Positions 8,348 through 17,239 of a stretch of 64,000 nt of DNA are shown here, in pieces. The stretch comes from Actinoplanes teichomyceticus ATCC 31121 (GTDB lineage: Bacteria > Actinomycetota > Actinomycetes > Mycobacteriales > Micromonosporaceae): contig NZ_CP023865.1 in NCBI RefSeq assembly GCF_003711105.1, positions 4,985,001-5,049,000 of the forward strand, read 5' to 3'. How positions within the stretch are numbered: position 1 is the stretch's first letter; every line of letters begins with the position of its first letter. The notes under the pieces are model-generated. The model ran no database searches. It had not been told where the DNA came from and was given only the letters and a program-made list of their open reading frames with translations. A program made the position numbers and the translations under genes.

Positions 8348-10137
8348 TTCGCTTCCCTCACGTCCCCGCGCAGCTGCGAGAAGTACGCCTCGTCGTCGTC
8401 GCGGGCCCGGCCCCGGCGCGACGGGGCGCCGCCGCGGACCACGTCGGTGGACGGGCGACGGGTACGGCGCGACGCCATGTCGACCAGGGTGTCGTCGTCG
8501 GCCAGGTCGACGAACTCGCTGCGGCTGTGCCGGCCGTCGTCGGCGCGGCGGCGGCCCCGGGGCTCGTCGTCCTCGTCGTAGCGCGGGGCGCGCGGGCGAG
8601 GGACGTCGTCGTACCGGTCGTCCTCGTCGGCGGCGCGGCGGCGGCGGCCCCGGGGACGCTCGTCGTAGTACTCGTCGTCGGCGTAGCGCCGCATCGGCGT
8701 GCCGGTGTCGGCGAGGTCGTCACGGCGTAGCCGGGTACCGGTCTCGGTCAGCTCGTCACGACGCAGCCGGGTACCGGTCTCGGTCAGCTCGTCACGACGC
8801 AGCTGGGTACCGGTCTCGGTCAGCTCGTCACGACGCAGCCGGGTACCGGTCTCGGTCAGCTCGTCACGACGCAGCCGGGTACCGGTCTCGTCCGGGCGCA
8901 TCCGGGCGCCGGTCTCCTCCAGCGCCGGCCGGGCCGAGCGGCGGCCGCGGGACTCGTCGTCCTCGTCCGCGTAGCGGCGGCTGCGCGGGCGGGGGCCGTC
9001 GTCGTAGTAGTCGTCGTCGTCCCGGCGGCGCGGGCGCGGGGCCGGCTCGTCGTAGCGGTCGTCGTCGAACCCGCGGCGGGAGATGGCCCGGGTCGGCTCG
9101 TCGTAGTAGTAGTCGTCCTCGACGGCGCGGCGCGGGCGCGGGGCCGGCGCCACCAGCTCGCGGTGGTCGCCGACCGGCGCCGGGCTGACCGGGGCCGGGC
9201 TGACCGGGGCGGAGCTGACCGGGGCGGGGCTGACCGGAGCGGCGGGCGGCGCGGGCGGCGGGACCGCGGGCGCGGCCGGGACCCAGCTGTTCACCGCCGG
9301 CGCGGCCGGGGCCATCAGGTCGGCGGCCTGGTCGCGGCCGCCACGGCCGCCGCCGAAGCGGTTGCGGGGCGCGCTGGAGGTGGGCACCACGCCGCCGGAC
9401 GGCTTGGCGGCGCCGAGACCGGCCGGGGAGGCGAAGTCCTTGCGGCGGTTGAGACTGACCGACAGGCGTACCGCGAGGCCGATGAGCACGGCCAGGACAC
9501 AGACCACGTAGCTGACGATCACCCAGGTCTTCGCCGCGCGGCCGGCGCCGAGGCCGTGCATCAGGGCGATCGGCCACATCAGGTAGGAGACCGAATGGAT
9601 CGCGCGCCACATCCACGGCTTGCCGCGACCGATGAACTTGGCCCGGGCCAGGCCGCTCCAGGTGACCATCAACAGGATGTACCCGGAGATCTGGCCGAAG
9701 CCGATGTAGAGCGTGTTCGCCGGGCTGATGAACGGGATGAGGATGTCGATGAGCCGGATGTGGTCCTCGACCGCCTTGGTCCACAGGTGGCCCGCCAGCG
9801 AGGTGATCGCCATCACGCCGGTGGTCCGGTGGGTGGACTGCAGGAAGACCCGCTGCCGGATGGAGAGGACCAGGCGGTCGGTGGAGACCAGGCCGACCAT
9901 GATGGTGATGGAGAGCGACACAAGGGTGAGGACACCCATGTAGTACTCCGCGTACATGAAGAAGTAGACGTACCCGACGCGGCCGGGACCGGTCATCATC
10001 GCGACCGCCCAGATTGCCGCCAGGACACATGCCACCAGCAGAATCACCGCGCCCGGAGGCACGGAGCGAGTACCGGTGGAGCCGATGTCGACCGCCACCC
10101 TACCGGCGGTGCGCTCATTTTTCTTCGACCGGGCCAT
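8344..10137 (-). CDS. Ferric-reductase-like transmembrane protein with long disordered charged tail
   Basis: This protein of about 597 residues has a membrane half and a cytoplasmic tail. The first 235 residues hold about six hydrophobic helices with conserved His positions (STHRTTGVMA, SLAGHLW, AIHSVSYLMWPIALMHGLG) as in ferric reductase/cytochrome-b-like heme-binding domains. The remainder is disordered: Pro/Ala-rich repeats (PVSPA), then Asp/Arg/Tyr-rich sequence with five 12-residue repeats of the form TETGTRLRRDEL. The ATG at 10137 follows GAGGAG; a GTG at 10164 is an alternative start with a weaker site. It is coupled to the NuoF-ferredoxin gene downstream, which suggests a transmembrane electron-transfer pair. 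The tail may be a docking or phosphorylation region. Confidence 0.85.
   Translation of the reverse strand: MARSKKNERTAGRVAVDIGSTGTRSVPPGAVILLVACVLAAIWAVAMMTGPGRVGYVYFFMYAEYYMGVLTLVSLSITIMVGLVSTDRLVLSIRQRVFLQSTHRTTGVMAITSLAGHLWTKAVEDHIRLIDILIPFISPANTLYIGFGQISGYILLMVTWSGLARAKFIGRGKPWMWRAIHSVSYLMWPIALMHGLGAGRAAKTWVIVSYVVCVLAVLIGLAVRLSVSLNRRKDFASPAGLGAAKPSGGVVPTSSAPRNRFGGGRGGRDQAADLMAPAAPAVNSWVPAAPAVPPPAPPAAPVSPAPVSSAPVSPAPVSPAPVGDHRELVAPAPRPRRAVEDDYYYDEPTRAISRRGFDDDRYDEPAPRPRRRDDDDYYDDGPRPRSRRYADEDDESRGRRSARPALEETGARMRPDETGTRLRRDELTETGTRLRRDELTETGTQLRRDELTETGTRLRRDELTETGTRLRRDDLADTGTPMRRYADDEYYDERPRGRRRRAADEDDRYDDVPRPRAPRYDEDDEPRGRRRADDGRHSRSEFVDLADDDTLVDMASRRTRRPSTDVVRGGAPSRRGRARDDDEAYFSQLRGDVREAN
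8708..8895. repeat. Five tandem copies of a 36-bp coding repeat
   Basis: The unit ACGACGCAGCCGGGTACCGG followed by TCTCGGTCAGCTCGTC (36 bp) recurs about five times with only a few substitutions (for example CAGCTGG for CAGCCGG in one copy). It encodes the 12-residue TETGTRLRRDEL repeats in the tail of the ferric-reductase-like protein. Being a multiple of three it can change copy number without breaking the frame. Confidence 0.9.
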
Positions 10138-10509
10138 TGACTCCTCGTTTTCCGCAACGGTCACGTCCCGTGGGCGGTGGGACGCCGGCGTCCGTGGGGA
10201 ACGCCCCGTGCTCAGGTTGTTCTGGACCCGCCCGCGGCGTGCTTTCCCCTGCGAAGCCCCGGGCGTGTCCTCCCCGGATTACGTGCCGGGCCGGGCTTCG
10301 GATGAACGCGTGCGAAATTTCTGGCCGACTCTTTTCGGTGATCGTCCAGCCACTTTCCGCACATGGCGGTTGAGCTGCGCAAACCAGGGTTTCCCAGGTG
10401 CTTAAGCCAAAAATAAGGTGCACCGGGGAGTGACCCGGGCCACCGGCTGAACCATTCGGCGCAGCCAGGCGAACTTACTGGGGAAGGGGACGAACGAGGG
10501 GGGATCGAC
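10138..10509. other. Divergent promoter spacer, no gene seen
   Basis: This 372-base spacer separates the ferric-reductase-like gene (minus) and a secreted-protein gene (plus). Its middle (10310-10420) is less GC-rich than the surroundings and includes AAATTTCT and AAAAATAAGG stretches, consistent with promoters. No open frame has a convincing start or family match. Confidence 0.45.
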
Positions 10510-11298
10510 GTGCGGCATCTCACCGCGCTGCTCTGCGCCATGATCGCCGGGTCCGCGCTGGGCGCGGCCGGCACGGCGCCGGCTCACGCCGACGTTCCGG
10601 GATTCGGCGTACGGGTCACCGCGCCGGCCACGGTCGAAGCCGGCGGCAACACCCGGACCCTGACCGCGGTCGCCACCTCGGAGCAGCCGCGATGCCGCAA
10701 GGTGCGCTGGGCCCTGATCGTGCGCGGCGGGCGGATCCCGCTGGACCGCATCCGGGTGACCCGTTTCGAGGACACCGGCGAGTTCCCCACCCGGGTCAGC
10801 CTCGACGGCGCCGCCGCCACCGTGGTGGACGAGCAGCTCGACCCGGGCACGCTGTGCCGCAACCGGACGGTGACCGGTCGCTGGCAGGTGGCCGTGGCCG
10901 GGCGCGACGGCGGCGAGGTGCGCTTCGAGGTGCGGGCGTTCGACGCGCAGGGCACGCTGCTCAGCGCCGGCGGGGCGAGCACCGGGGTGACCGGGCGGGT
11001 GGCCACCTCCGCGCCGAGGCCCGAGCCGACCCGGACCAGCGCCGAGCCCACCCCCACCGCGGCGGAGGAGACCCCGGCGGAAGAGACCGCGGAGCCCACC
11101 ACGCCGGCGGACGACCCGAGCCCGGCGGCGGCGCTGGCCACGGCGTCCGGCGACAGCAACCTGCTCGGCCCGGGCCTCGTCGTCGGCGGCGTGTTCGTCC
11201 TCCTCGGCCTGTTCCTGCTGCTACAGCTGCGGGCCCGGACGCTGCGGGCGCGCCGGCAGGCCGAGGCCGCGCCCACCGGTTTCTACACGATGCCATGA
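10510..11298 (+). CDS. Secreted, C-terminally membrane-anchored hypothetical protein
   Basis: This 262-residue protein has a cleavable signal peptide (ALLCAMIAGSALGAAGTAPAHA, cleavage near residue 27) and a beta-rich domain of about 130 residues with Cys pairs (QPRCRKVRW, GTLCRNRTVTGRW). A Thr/Pro/Glu-rich linker and a C-terminal helix (GLVVGGVFVLLGLFLLLQL) follow, then a basic tail. This layout is that of actinobacterial surface proteins held by a terminal membrane helix. The GTG at 10510 is supported by GAGGGGGG six bases upstream. No enzyme motif is visible and the function is unknown. Confidence 0.8.
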   Translation: MRHLTALLCAMIAGSALGAAGTAPAHADVPGFGVRVTAPATVEAGGNTRTLTAVATSEQPRCRKVRWALIVRGGRIPLDRIRVTRFEDTGEFPTRVSLDGAAATVVDEQLDPGTLCRNRTVTGRWQVAVAGRDGGEVRFEVRAFDAQGTLLSAGGASTGVTGRVATSAPRPEPTRTSAEPTPTAAEETPAEETAEPTTPADDPSPAAALATASGDSNLLGPGLVVGGVFVLLGLFLLLQLRARTLRARRQAEAAPTGFYTMP

Positions 11299-11410
11299 TC
11301 CATCGGGCTATTCCCACTTCTCTCGGGTGAATTCCCCTCTGAATGGGACACTTCCTCCCATGATGCCCTTACCGTGAGCGGGAGCGTCACCGTCCATAGG
11401 GGAGGGCTCC

Positions 11411-12010
11411 GTGAGCCGTACCGCCAAGACCGCCGGCGCGCTCGGCGCGCTCGCGCTGATCTCCATCGGCGTACCCGCCGGGGTGTCCTTCGCCGCCACC
11501 GACCGGCACGATCCGCAACCCGCCGGCCCGCCGGCGACCACCCAGGAGGAGAGCTTCCTGGGCGGCGAGCCGATGGTGCCGCAGGCGTTGCAGCCACCGG
11601 CCGGAACCGTGCTGCACGCCGTACTCAAAGCCCGCGGTGTGCAGATCTACCGGTGCCGGCGCGGCGCCTGGCAGCCGCTGGAGCCGGCCGCGTCGCTGAC
11701 CGGAGTGACCATGAGCCCGGTTCGCAAGGTCACCGCGGTGCACTTCCGCGGTCCGTCCTGGATCTCCGACCAGGACGGCTCGACGGTCCAGGGCACGGAT
11801 CCGGTCACCCGGCCGGCCCGGGAGGCCGGCGATCTGCCGCCGGCGCTGTTCCGGGCCGCCGGGAACCGGGGCCGCGGCCTGTTCGGCGCGGTCACCCACA
11901 TCCAGCGCATCGACGCCCGCGGCGGGGCCGCCCCGGCCACGGCCTGCGGCGGCGACCAGCCGATCGCGGTGCCGTTCCGGGCGGTGTACCGCTTCTTCGT
12001 CACCAGGTGA
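11411..12010 (+). CDS. Secreted DUF3455 protein
   Basis: This 199-residue exported protein has a signal peptide ending near residue 29 (ISIGVPAGVSFAA). The rest matches the DUF3455 pattern: AVLKARGVQIYRCRRGAWQP, AVHFRGPSWISDQDGSTVQG, then THIQRIDARGGAAPATAC and a C-terminal RAVYRFFVTR. The family is widespread, extracytoplasmic and of unknown function. The GTG at 11411 follows a strong GGGGAGGG site four bases upstream. It converges on the cellulase gene and ends 30 bases before a shared terminator hairpin. Confidence 0.85.
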   Translation: MSRTAKTAGALGALALISIGVPAGVSFAATDRHDPQPAGPPATTQEESFLGGEPMVPQALQPPAGTVLHAVLKARGVQIYRCRRGAWQPLEPAASLTGVTMSPVRKVTAVHFRGPSWISDQDGSTVQGTDPVTRPAREAGDLPPALFRAAGNRGRGLFGAVTHIQRIDARGGAAPATACGGDQPIAVPFRAVYRFFVTR

Positions 12011-12040
12011 GGGCGATCGGCCACACCCGGCACACAGCAG

Positions 12041-12078
12041 GGAACCCCCGCCCCGGGCGTGAAGCGGGGCGGGGGTCC
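12041..12078. terminator. Bidirectional terminator between DUF3455 and cellulase genes
   Basis: A long hairpin pairs GGAACCCCCGCCCCG with CGGGGCGGGGGTCC (one bulged A, nine-base loop). It sits midway between two convergent stops and so can serve both genes. Confidence 0.75.
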
Positions 12079-12095
12079 GGTCCTGCGATGTGTGC

Positions 12096-13865
12096 TTACA
12101 GCGCCGGGTAGGCGTTGGCCATCAGCTGCTGGAACTGCGCGGAGAACCAGGCACCCGAGATCGGGGCGTTGGGCAGCGCGCCGCTCAGGCTGTTGCCGTT
12201 ACGGGCGTTACCGGTGTAGGTCGGGTCGCACATCCGGTCGAAGCCCTTGCCCTCGTCGTTCGGGATCAGCGAGGACGAGCCGTCCGACTCACCCGGGGGC
12301 TTCACCCACACGTAGGCGTCGATGCCCGGCTCCGGAGCGGCGGTGGGCCGCTCGCCGAGGCCCGCGCCGCTCTGGTTGCACCAGTTACCGGCGTGGATCC
12401 GGCGGTCGATGCGGGACTCGTTGACGTACGTGTCGACGTTCGTCGAGGTGCTGGCCTTGGTCGGCCGGGCCGAGCCGCCCCAGCCGTTGCGGGAGGTGTC
12501 GATGATCATGCCGATGTTGCTGTTGAAGCCGACCGAGACCAGCTTCTGCCGGAACGCCTGGGCGAAGGTCAGCTCATCGGTGTACTGGTTCCAGTCGATC
12601 CACTTCGACTGCCGGATCGTCTGTCCACCGACCGTGGTGGTCGGCTGGATGAACGGCTCCTTCAGCGCGGAGTAGTTCGCGGTGTTGGTGATGAAGCCGG
12701 TGACGTTGTTGACGCTGCCGGAAGCCTTCGCGGCGTCCAGCATGATGTTCGCGACCGGGCCGAAGTTCGAGTCCCAGCCGATCCAGCCGTGGTGCGCGGC
12801 GTCCACGTAGTTGTAGACGTTGCCGATCGCGCCGAGCTTGCTCAGGGCGTACCCGATGCCCTGCACGTACCCGCCGTTGGCCTTCATGGTGTCGCACATC
12901 GCCGTGCCGCCGGCCTGGCCGGAGGTGTTGGTGACGAGGTTCGGCAGCGAGTCGATCTCGACGATGTTGATGATGCGCAGGTTCTTGTACTTCGGGTCGG
13001 CCTGGATCGCCGCGATCGGGTCGATGTACTCCGCCTTGTAACGCGGCAGCTCGTTCGGGCCGAGCTCACCGTTGGAGGCCAGCGCGGCGCAGTCCCGGCC
13101 GGGCAGGTTGTAGATCACGAACTGGATGTAGCCGGCGCCCTGGGCGACAGCCGCGTCCAGGTGGTCCCGGACTCCCATGGCCCCGTTCGAGCTGCTGTTC
13201 GTGGTGCCCTCGATGGCGGCGATCCGGTCCAGCCAGACCGCGGTCGGGTTGTTGGACACGCGGCTGCCCCCGGGCTCGGCGTCCGCCTTGGCCTTCCACT
13301 CCGGGTTGACGTAGCCCTTGACCCCGGCGTACGGGTTGTCCACCCGGGTGCCCGGGTCCGTCGGGGTCGACGGCGAGACGCTCGTCGACGGCGAGACGCT
13401 GGTCGACGGGGAGCTGGAGTTCGACGGCGACGGCGAGTCCGGGACGCTGCCGGTGCAGGCGACACCGTTGAGCTTGAACGTGCTGGGCGCGGTGTTGGTG
13501 CCCGAGTAGTTGGCGTTGAAGCCGAAGTTGGTCGTCGCGTTGGTGCCGAGCGACGCGGCCCACGACGGGTTGGTGGCCGTGACCGTCTTGCCGGACTGGG
13601 TGACGGTGGCGCTCCAGCCCTGCGTGATCTGCTGGTTCCCGGGGAAGTCCCAGGTCAGGTTCCAGCCACCGGAGATCGGGTCACCGAGGTTGGTGAGCGT
13701 CACGTAACCGGTGAAACCGGAGCTCCACTGGTTCACCGAGTAGTTGACGCGACAGCCGGCGGCCGCGCTGGCGTCGGTCGCGACCGCGACTGCGCCGGCG
13801 CCGGCCACGACACTCACGGCGGCGGCTGCCGTGAGGGCGCGCGCCCGGGCGGAAATGGGTCTCAT
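12096..13865 (-). CDS. CBM2-GH6 cellulase, probable cellobiohydrolase (EC 3.2.1.91)
   Basis: This 589-residue exported enzyme has a signal peptide (residues 1-36). A family 2 cellulose-binding module follows (CRVNYSVNQWSSGFTGYVTL ... ATNPSW), then a Ser/Pro/Thr linker near 140-170, then a GH6 catalytic domain of about 415 residues. GH6 motifs visible are VIYNLPGRDCAALAS (family signature with the catalytic acid Asp), NIVEIDSLPNLVTNTS, YNYVDAAHHGWIGWDSN and DTSRNGWGG. The VEIDSLPN and long-loop features resemble exo-acting actinobacterial Cel6B-type enzymes rather than endoglucanases. The ATG at 13865 is chosen over an upstream start because GAGGAG lies at the right distance. The gene is behind a perfect CebR-type box, so cellobiose-responsive repression is likely. 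Confidence 0.95.
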   Translation of the reverse strand: MRPISARARALTAAAAVSVVAGAGAVAVATDASAAAGCRVNYSVNQWSSGFTGYVTLTNLGDPISGGWNLTWDFPGNQQITQGWSATVTQSGKTVTATNPSWAASLGTNATTNFGFNANYSGTNTAPSTFKLNGVACTGSVPDSPSPSNSSSPSTSVSPSTSVSPSTPTDPGTRVDNPYAGVKGYVNPEWKAKADAEPGGSRVSNNPTAVWLDRIAAIEGTTNSSSNGAMGVRDHLDAAVAQGAGYIQFVIYNLPGRDCAALASNGELGPNELPRYKAEYIDPIAAIQADPKYKNLRIINIVEIDSLPNLVTNTSGQAGGTAMCDTMKANGGYVQGIGYALSKLGAIGNVYNYVDAAHHGWIGWDSNFGPVANIMLDAAKASGSVNNVTGFITNTANYSALKEPFIQPTTTVGGQTIRQSKWIDWNQYTDELTFAQAFRQKLVSVGFNSNIGMIIDTSRNGWGGSARPTKASTSTNVDTYVNESRIDRRIHAGNWCNQSGAGLGERPTAAPEPGIDAYVWVKPPGESDGSSSLIPNDEGKGFDRMCDPTYTGNARNGNSLSGALPNAPISGAWFSAQFQQLMANAYPAL

Positions 13866-14261
13866 GAGGACTCCTCGAGACGTGCGACAGCGCAATGATC
13901 AGCGCCAATGGGAGCGACGGCCGAAACATCGGTGGGGATCGTTGGCCGACGCGCCCAGCATTACATGGGAGCGCTCCCAGCGCAATGATCCGGAAACAGA
14001 TGGGCAACGCCCGCTTCACCATGCGACAACCATGGTCCCCGCGGCCCCGGGTCGATGTCCCGATGTGGACGGTGGCCACCGGCCGGAAACGCCGCGGCCG
14101 GGCCGCCGCCACGGCGCTCCCGAGCCGTCCGCGCCGCCCACCCGGACCCGTTCGCCCGCCGTGCGGACCGCCGCCACGGCGTGGACCGCCGCCGCCACCC
14201 CACCGGCACGCCCGGCGCCGCGGCCTCTCGACCGCGGGTCACGCCCGCGCGTCCGGACCGG
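13866..14261. other. Spacer holding the cellulase promoter region
   Basis: This 396-base spacer holds the cellulase upstream region with the CebR-type palindrome (13966-13979), and a 13-bp direct repeat CAGCGCAATGATC at 13888-13900 and 13978-13990. The rest, 14050-14260, is GC-rich sequence past the 3' end of the GGDEF gene; I see no gene in it. Confidence 0.5.
13966..13979. promoter_or_regulatory. Perfect CebR-type operator upstream of the GH6 cellulase
   Basis: TGGGAGCGCTCCCA is identical to the palindromic box bound by the LacI-family cellobiose repressor CebR in Streptomyces. It lies about 100 bases upstream of the cellulase start and abuts a -10-like TGTAAT (minus strand, 13960-13965). 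A degenerate half-copy TGGGAGCGACGG lies at 13909-13920. Relief of repression by cellobiose is the expected mode of control. Confidence 0.85.
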
Positions 14262-15785
14262 TCACGCGGTCAGGTGGACCCCGCCGCCGGAGCGCTTGGC
14301 CTGGTACATCGAGGCGTCCGCGTCCTTCATCAGGGCGCCGAACTCGATCTCGTGCCGGGGGAACAGCGCCACCCCGATGCTCGCACCGATCCGTACCGGA
14401 CGGCCGTCGATCTCGAACGGCTCCCGCAGCCGCTCGCAGATCCGCTCGCCGACCGCGACCGCGACCCGCTCGTCCGGGTTAGCGGTGACCAGCACCGAGA
14501 ACTCGTCGCCACCCAGCCGGGCCACCATGTCGGGGTGGCGGACCAGGCCGTCCAGGCGCTTGGCGACCAGCTGCAGCAGCACGTCCCCGGCGTGGTGTCC
14601 GATGGTGTCGTTGACCTGCTTGAAGCCGTTGAGGTCGAGCAGCAGCAGGGCCATCCGGGTGCCGGTGGCCATGGCGATCTCGACCGCCTGCTCACCCCGG
14701 TCCAACAGGCGCTTGCGGTTGGGCAGGCCGGTCAGCGAGTCGTGGAAGGCCTGCCGGGTCAGCTCCTCGACGTGCATCTGGTTGGCCTGCCGCATCCGGG
14801 CGCTGTCCATGATCAGCGCGCCCTCCGCGGCGAGCTGCTGGGCCAGGATGCGGTCCCGGCCGCTCCACTCCCGGGTGCCCGAGGAGTCGCCGCACATCAC
14901 CAGGCCGGCCGGGCCGAACCCGGACATCAACGGCATCGCGATGAACGACTGCATGCCGAGCGTGTCGATCAGCCCACCGGGCCGGGTCTTGCTGGTGGCC
15001 GCGTTGTTGACCAGCACCGGGTCCCCGGACTCCATCGTGCTGCGCCAGACCGGCGACTCGATCGCGGACCGGCCGACCAGGTTGGCGCGCAGCGTCTGCT
15101 TGACCTCGTCCGGGCAGCCGACACTGTAGACGTACCGGATCCGGCCGTCGTTGTCGATCAGGTGCAGCCCGGCGTGCTCGGTACGGAACGCCGTGGCGCA
15201 CGAGTTGGTCAGCAGCTCGGCCGCCTCCTCGACGCTGCCGGCCGACATGCCCTTCTCGAACAGCTCCTGGATGGTGGCGCTGGTGTGCGCGACGAACTGC
15301 CGCGCCTTCTCCGCGAACAGCCCCTGCAGCGTGGTGGCGAAGTGCAGGGCGACCGTCGAGATGGTGTCCGGGCGCAGCTCGCTCAGCGCGTCGCCGGTGA
15401 ACAGCAGCACGCCGACGGTCTGCCCGCCGATCCGCAGCCGGATCGCCATCTGCTGGCCGCTGACCACCGGGGGGCCACCGGCCGCGGCGCGGAAGACCTT
15501 GCCGGCGACCATCTGGTCGCGCCGGCCCGGCTCGCCGTACTGAGCGGTTCCGGTCATCATGCCGGTCTCGGAGTCGAGCTCGAAGACGGTGGCCGCGGTC
15601 AGCCCGGCGATCTCCCGCAGGTGCGGCGCCATCAGGTCCAGCACGTGCTGCACCGACGGGGTGTCCTTGGTCATGAACCCGACCAGTTCGGCCAGCAGCA
15701 GCGCCTGCCGGTCCGGCGTCACGGCCATACCGCCGGGGGCCTCCGCCTGGAGTCCGGCTGTGTGCACTCCGCTGCCCACGCTCAT
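14262..15785 (-). CDS. GAF-GAF-GGDEF diguanylate cyclase
   Basis: This soluble protein of about 507 residues has two GAF-like sensor regions (about 25-170 and 180-330, the second with AGLHLIDNDGRIRYVYSVG) and a C-terminal GGDEF domain (HDSLTGLPNRKRLL, DLNGFKQVNDTIGHHAGD, ARLGGDEFSVL). The GGDEF site is intact, and RHPD lies five residues upstream of it, matching the RxxD inhibitory c-di-GMP site. The enzyme should therefore make c-di-GMP and be product-inhibited. No EAL domain is present. The start is uncertain: ATG at 15785 has AGGG close by, with GTG at 15803 and ATG at 15728 as alternatives. Confidence 0.9.
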   Translation of the reverse strand: MSVGSGVHTAGLQAEAPGGMAVTPDRQALLLAELVGFMTKDTPSVQHVLDLMAPHLREIAGLTAATVFELDSETGMMTGTAQYGEPGRRDQMVAGKVFRAAAGGPPVVSGQQMAIRLRIGGQTVGVLLFTGDALSELRPDTISTVALHFATTLQGLFAEKARQFVAHTSATIQELFEKGMSAGSVEEAAELLTNSCATAFRTEHAGLHLIDNDGRIRYVYSVGCPDEVKQTLRANLVGRSAIESPVWRSTMESGDPVLVNNAATSKTRPGGLIDTLGMQSFIAMPLMSGFGPAGLVMCGDSSGTREWSGRDRILAQQLAAEGALIMDSARMRQANQMHVEELTRQAFHDSLTGLPNRKRLLDRGEQAVEIAMATGTRMALLLLDLNGFKQVNDTIGHHAGDVLLQLVAKRLDGLVRHPDMVARLGGDEFSVLVTANPDERVAVAVGERICERLREPFEIDGRPVRIGASIGVALFPRHEIEFGALMKDADASMYQAKRSGGGVHLTA

Positions 15786-15965
15786 GGCCCTAGAGGTCGG
15801 CACCGCGGACGCGGGGTTGAGCCGCGCGGGCGCGGCACGGGGTCACAGTTCGGGTGCGGCGCGGTTGCCCGGCCCGGACGGCTGAAAAAGGCGTACCGCC
15901 TGGTCATCGCCGGACTCCTGCGGTTAGCGTCGAGGGGACCCGCGCGCCGATACGCCGGAGGGCCC

Positions 15966-16511
15966 GTGGACGCGTACCGAAGGATCGCCCCACCCGGCCG
16001 GCGCGCGTCCCGGACGGTGGCCGCCGGCGCCGTGGCGGTGTTCGTCACGGCCGCCCTGATCGCCGCCGTGCTCGCGCATCTCGACCGTCGCGCCCCGGCC
16101 ACGGTGAGCCCGCCCGCCCGGCCGCACACCGGCCTCGGCGCCCGGCCGGAGCCCTGGCCGCAGGAGTCCGCGGGCGGCGCGCGGGCCGAGCTGGAGTTCA
16201 CCCGCCGCGACGACCTCGCCGCGCTCGACCTGCGCGGCCAGTACGCCGCCGAGCTCGCCGCGCCGCCGGCCGGGCGCTCCGACCCGGCCGCGGTGCTGGC
16301 CGAGCACCAGCGCCTGCGCCGCGGGATCGCCAGCGACGAGCACCAGGTGGTGCTGCTGCGCGACACCGACCTGGCGCACCCGGCAGACCGGGCCGGCGCC
16401 TGGTTGACCGTCGCGCTCGGCGACTTCCCGGACGGGCCCGCGGTGACCGCCTGGTGCCGCACGATCGCCGCGCAGCACTGTGTCCCGCGCCGCCTGGACC
16501 CACCCCGCTGA
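15966..16511 (+). CDS. Hypothetical single-pass membrane protein
   Basis: This 181-residue protein starts at GTG 15966 (VDAYRRIAPPGRRASRT). A short basic N-terminus is followed by one membrane helix (AAGAVAVFVTAALIAAVLAHL, about 18-38), then an external region rich in Ala, Arg and Asp. That region has EFTRRDDLAALDLRGQYAAEL and WLTVALGDFPDGPAVTAWC, with two Cys near the end (WCRTIAAQHC) that could pair. The motif near 'RGQYAAELAA' is seen in other actinobacterial membrane proteins of unknown role. It is followed after 35 bases by a HAD hydrolase gene in the same direction. Confidence 0.65.
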   Translation: MDAYRRIAPPGRRASRTVAAGAVAVFVTAALIAAVLAHLDRRAPATVSPPARPHTGLGARPEPWPQESAGGARAELEFTRRDDLAALDLRGQYAAELAAPPAGRSDPAAVLAEHQRLRRGIASDEHQVVLLRDTDLAHPADRAGAWLTVALGDFPDGPAVTAWCRTIAAQHCVPRRLDPPR

Positions 16512-16546
16512 GGCGGGGCCGCGGGGCCGGCCGGGATACTGCGGCG

Positions 16547-17239
16547 ATGGCGATCGAGGCGCTGATCTTCGACTTCGACGGTCTGCTGATGGACACCGAG
16601 ACCACCCTGCTGGACAGCTGGCGGTACGAGTGGCGCCAGCACGGCCTGGAGCTGGACGAGTCCGGTTTCTTCGCCGAGCACGGCGGCGACGTCAACGAGC
16701 TGCGCTACGCCGAGCTGGCCCGCGCGGTCGGCGCCGGGTACGACCGCGCGGCCAGCCACGCGCGGCGGATGGCGTACCGGGAACGGGTGCACGCCGGACT
16801 GGGCCTGGCCACCGGGATCGGGGCGTGGCTGCGCGAGGCCGAGCGGCAGGGCCTGCGGCTCGCGGTGGCCAGCAGCTCGCCGGCCTGGTGGGTGCGCGCC
16901 AACCTGGCCCGCACCGGCGACCTGACCCGCTTCGAGCTCCTCGCGTGCGGCGACGAGGTGGCCGCGCCCAAGCCGGACCCGGCCGTGTACCGCCTGGCGC
17001 TGGAGAGGCTCGGGCTGGCCCCGGAGCGCGCGGTCGCCTTCGAGGACAGCCCGCACGGCGTCACCGCGGCGCGGGCGGCCGGGCTGCGGTGCGTGGCGAT
17101 CCCGAACCCGTTCACGCCCGGCTCCCGGTACGCCCACGCCGACGCCGTGCTGCCCAGCGCCGCCACCACGATCCTGAGCGAGGTCCTCGCCCGGGTGGCC
17201 GGCGCCCGGATCGGCTCCGGTCCGACGAACGCGCCGTGA
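16547..17239 (+). CDS. HAD-superfamily hydrolase (phosphoglucomutase/phosphatase-like)
   Basis: This 230-residue HAD subfamily IA protein has all four motifs: [10 protein letters not shown] with nucleophile Asp (about 9-18), SSS (VASSSPAW, about 104), the Lys in [10 protein letters not shown] and [17 protein letters not shown]. The layout, with an alpha-helical cap between motifs I and II, is that of beta-phosphoglucomutase or sugar-phosphate phosphatases such as YniC-like enzymes. The substrate cannot be told from sequence. ATG at 16547 precedes the nucleophile at the usual distance. The last 19 bases overlap an acyl-CoA dehydrogenase-like remnant on the other strand. Confidence 0.88.
   Translation: MAIEALIFDFDGLLMDTETTLLDSWRYEWRQHGLELDESGFFAEHGGDVNELRYAELARAVGAGYDRAASHARRMAYRERVHAGLGLATGIGAWLREAERQGLRLAVASSSPAWWVRANLARTGDLTRFELLACGDEVAAPKPDPAVYRLALERLGLAPERAVAFEDSPHGVTAARAAGLRCVAIPNPFTPGSRYAHADAVLPSAATTILSEVLARVAGARIGSGPTNAP

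Noticed and set aside
8708..8895. Tandem 36-bp units as a CRISPR array
   Set aside because: The units are contiguous without spacers and are in frame inside a coding tail.
12090..13898. Plus-strand open frame of 602 codons across the cellulase
   Set aside because: The opposite strand encodes a full CBM2-GH6 enzyme with a signal peptide and ribosome binding site. The plus translation is a Val/Asp/Arg-rich shadow.
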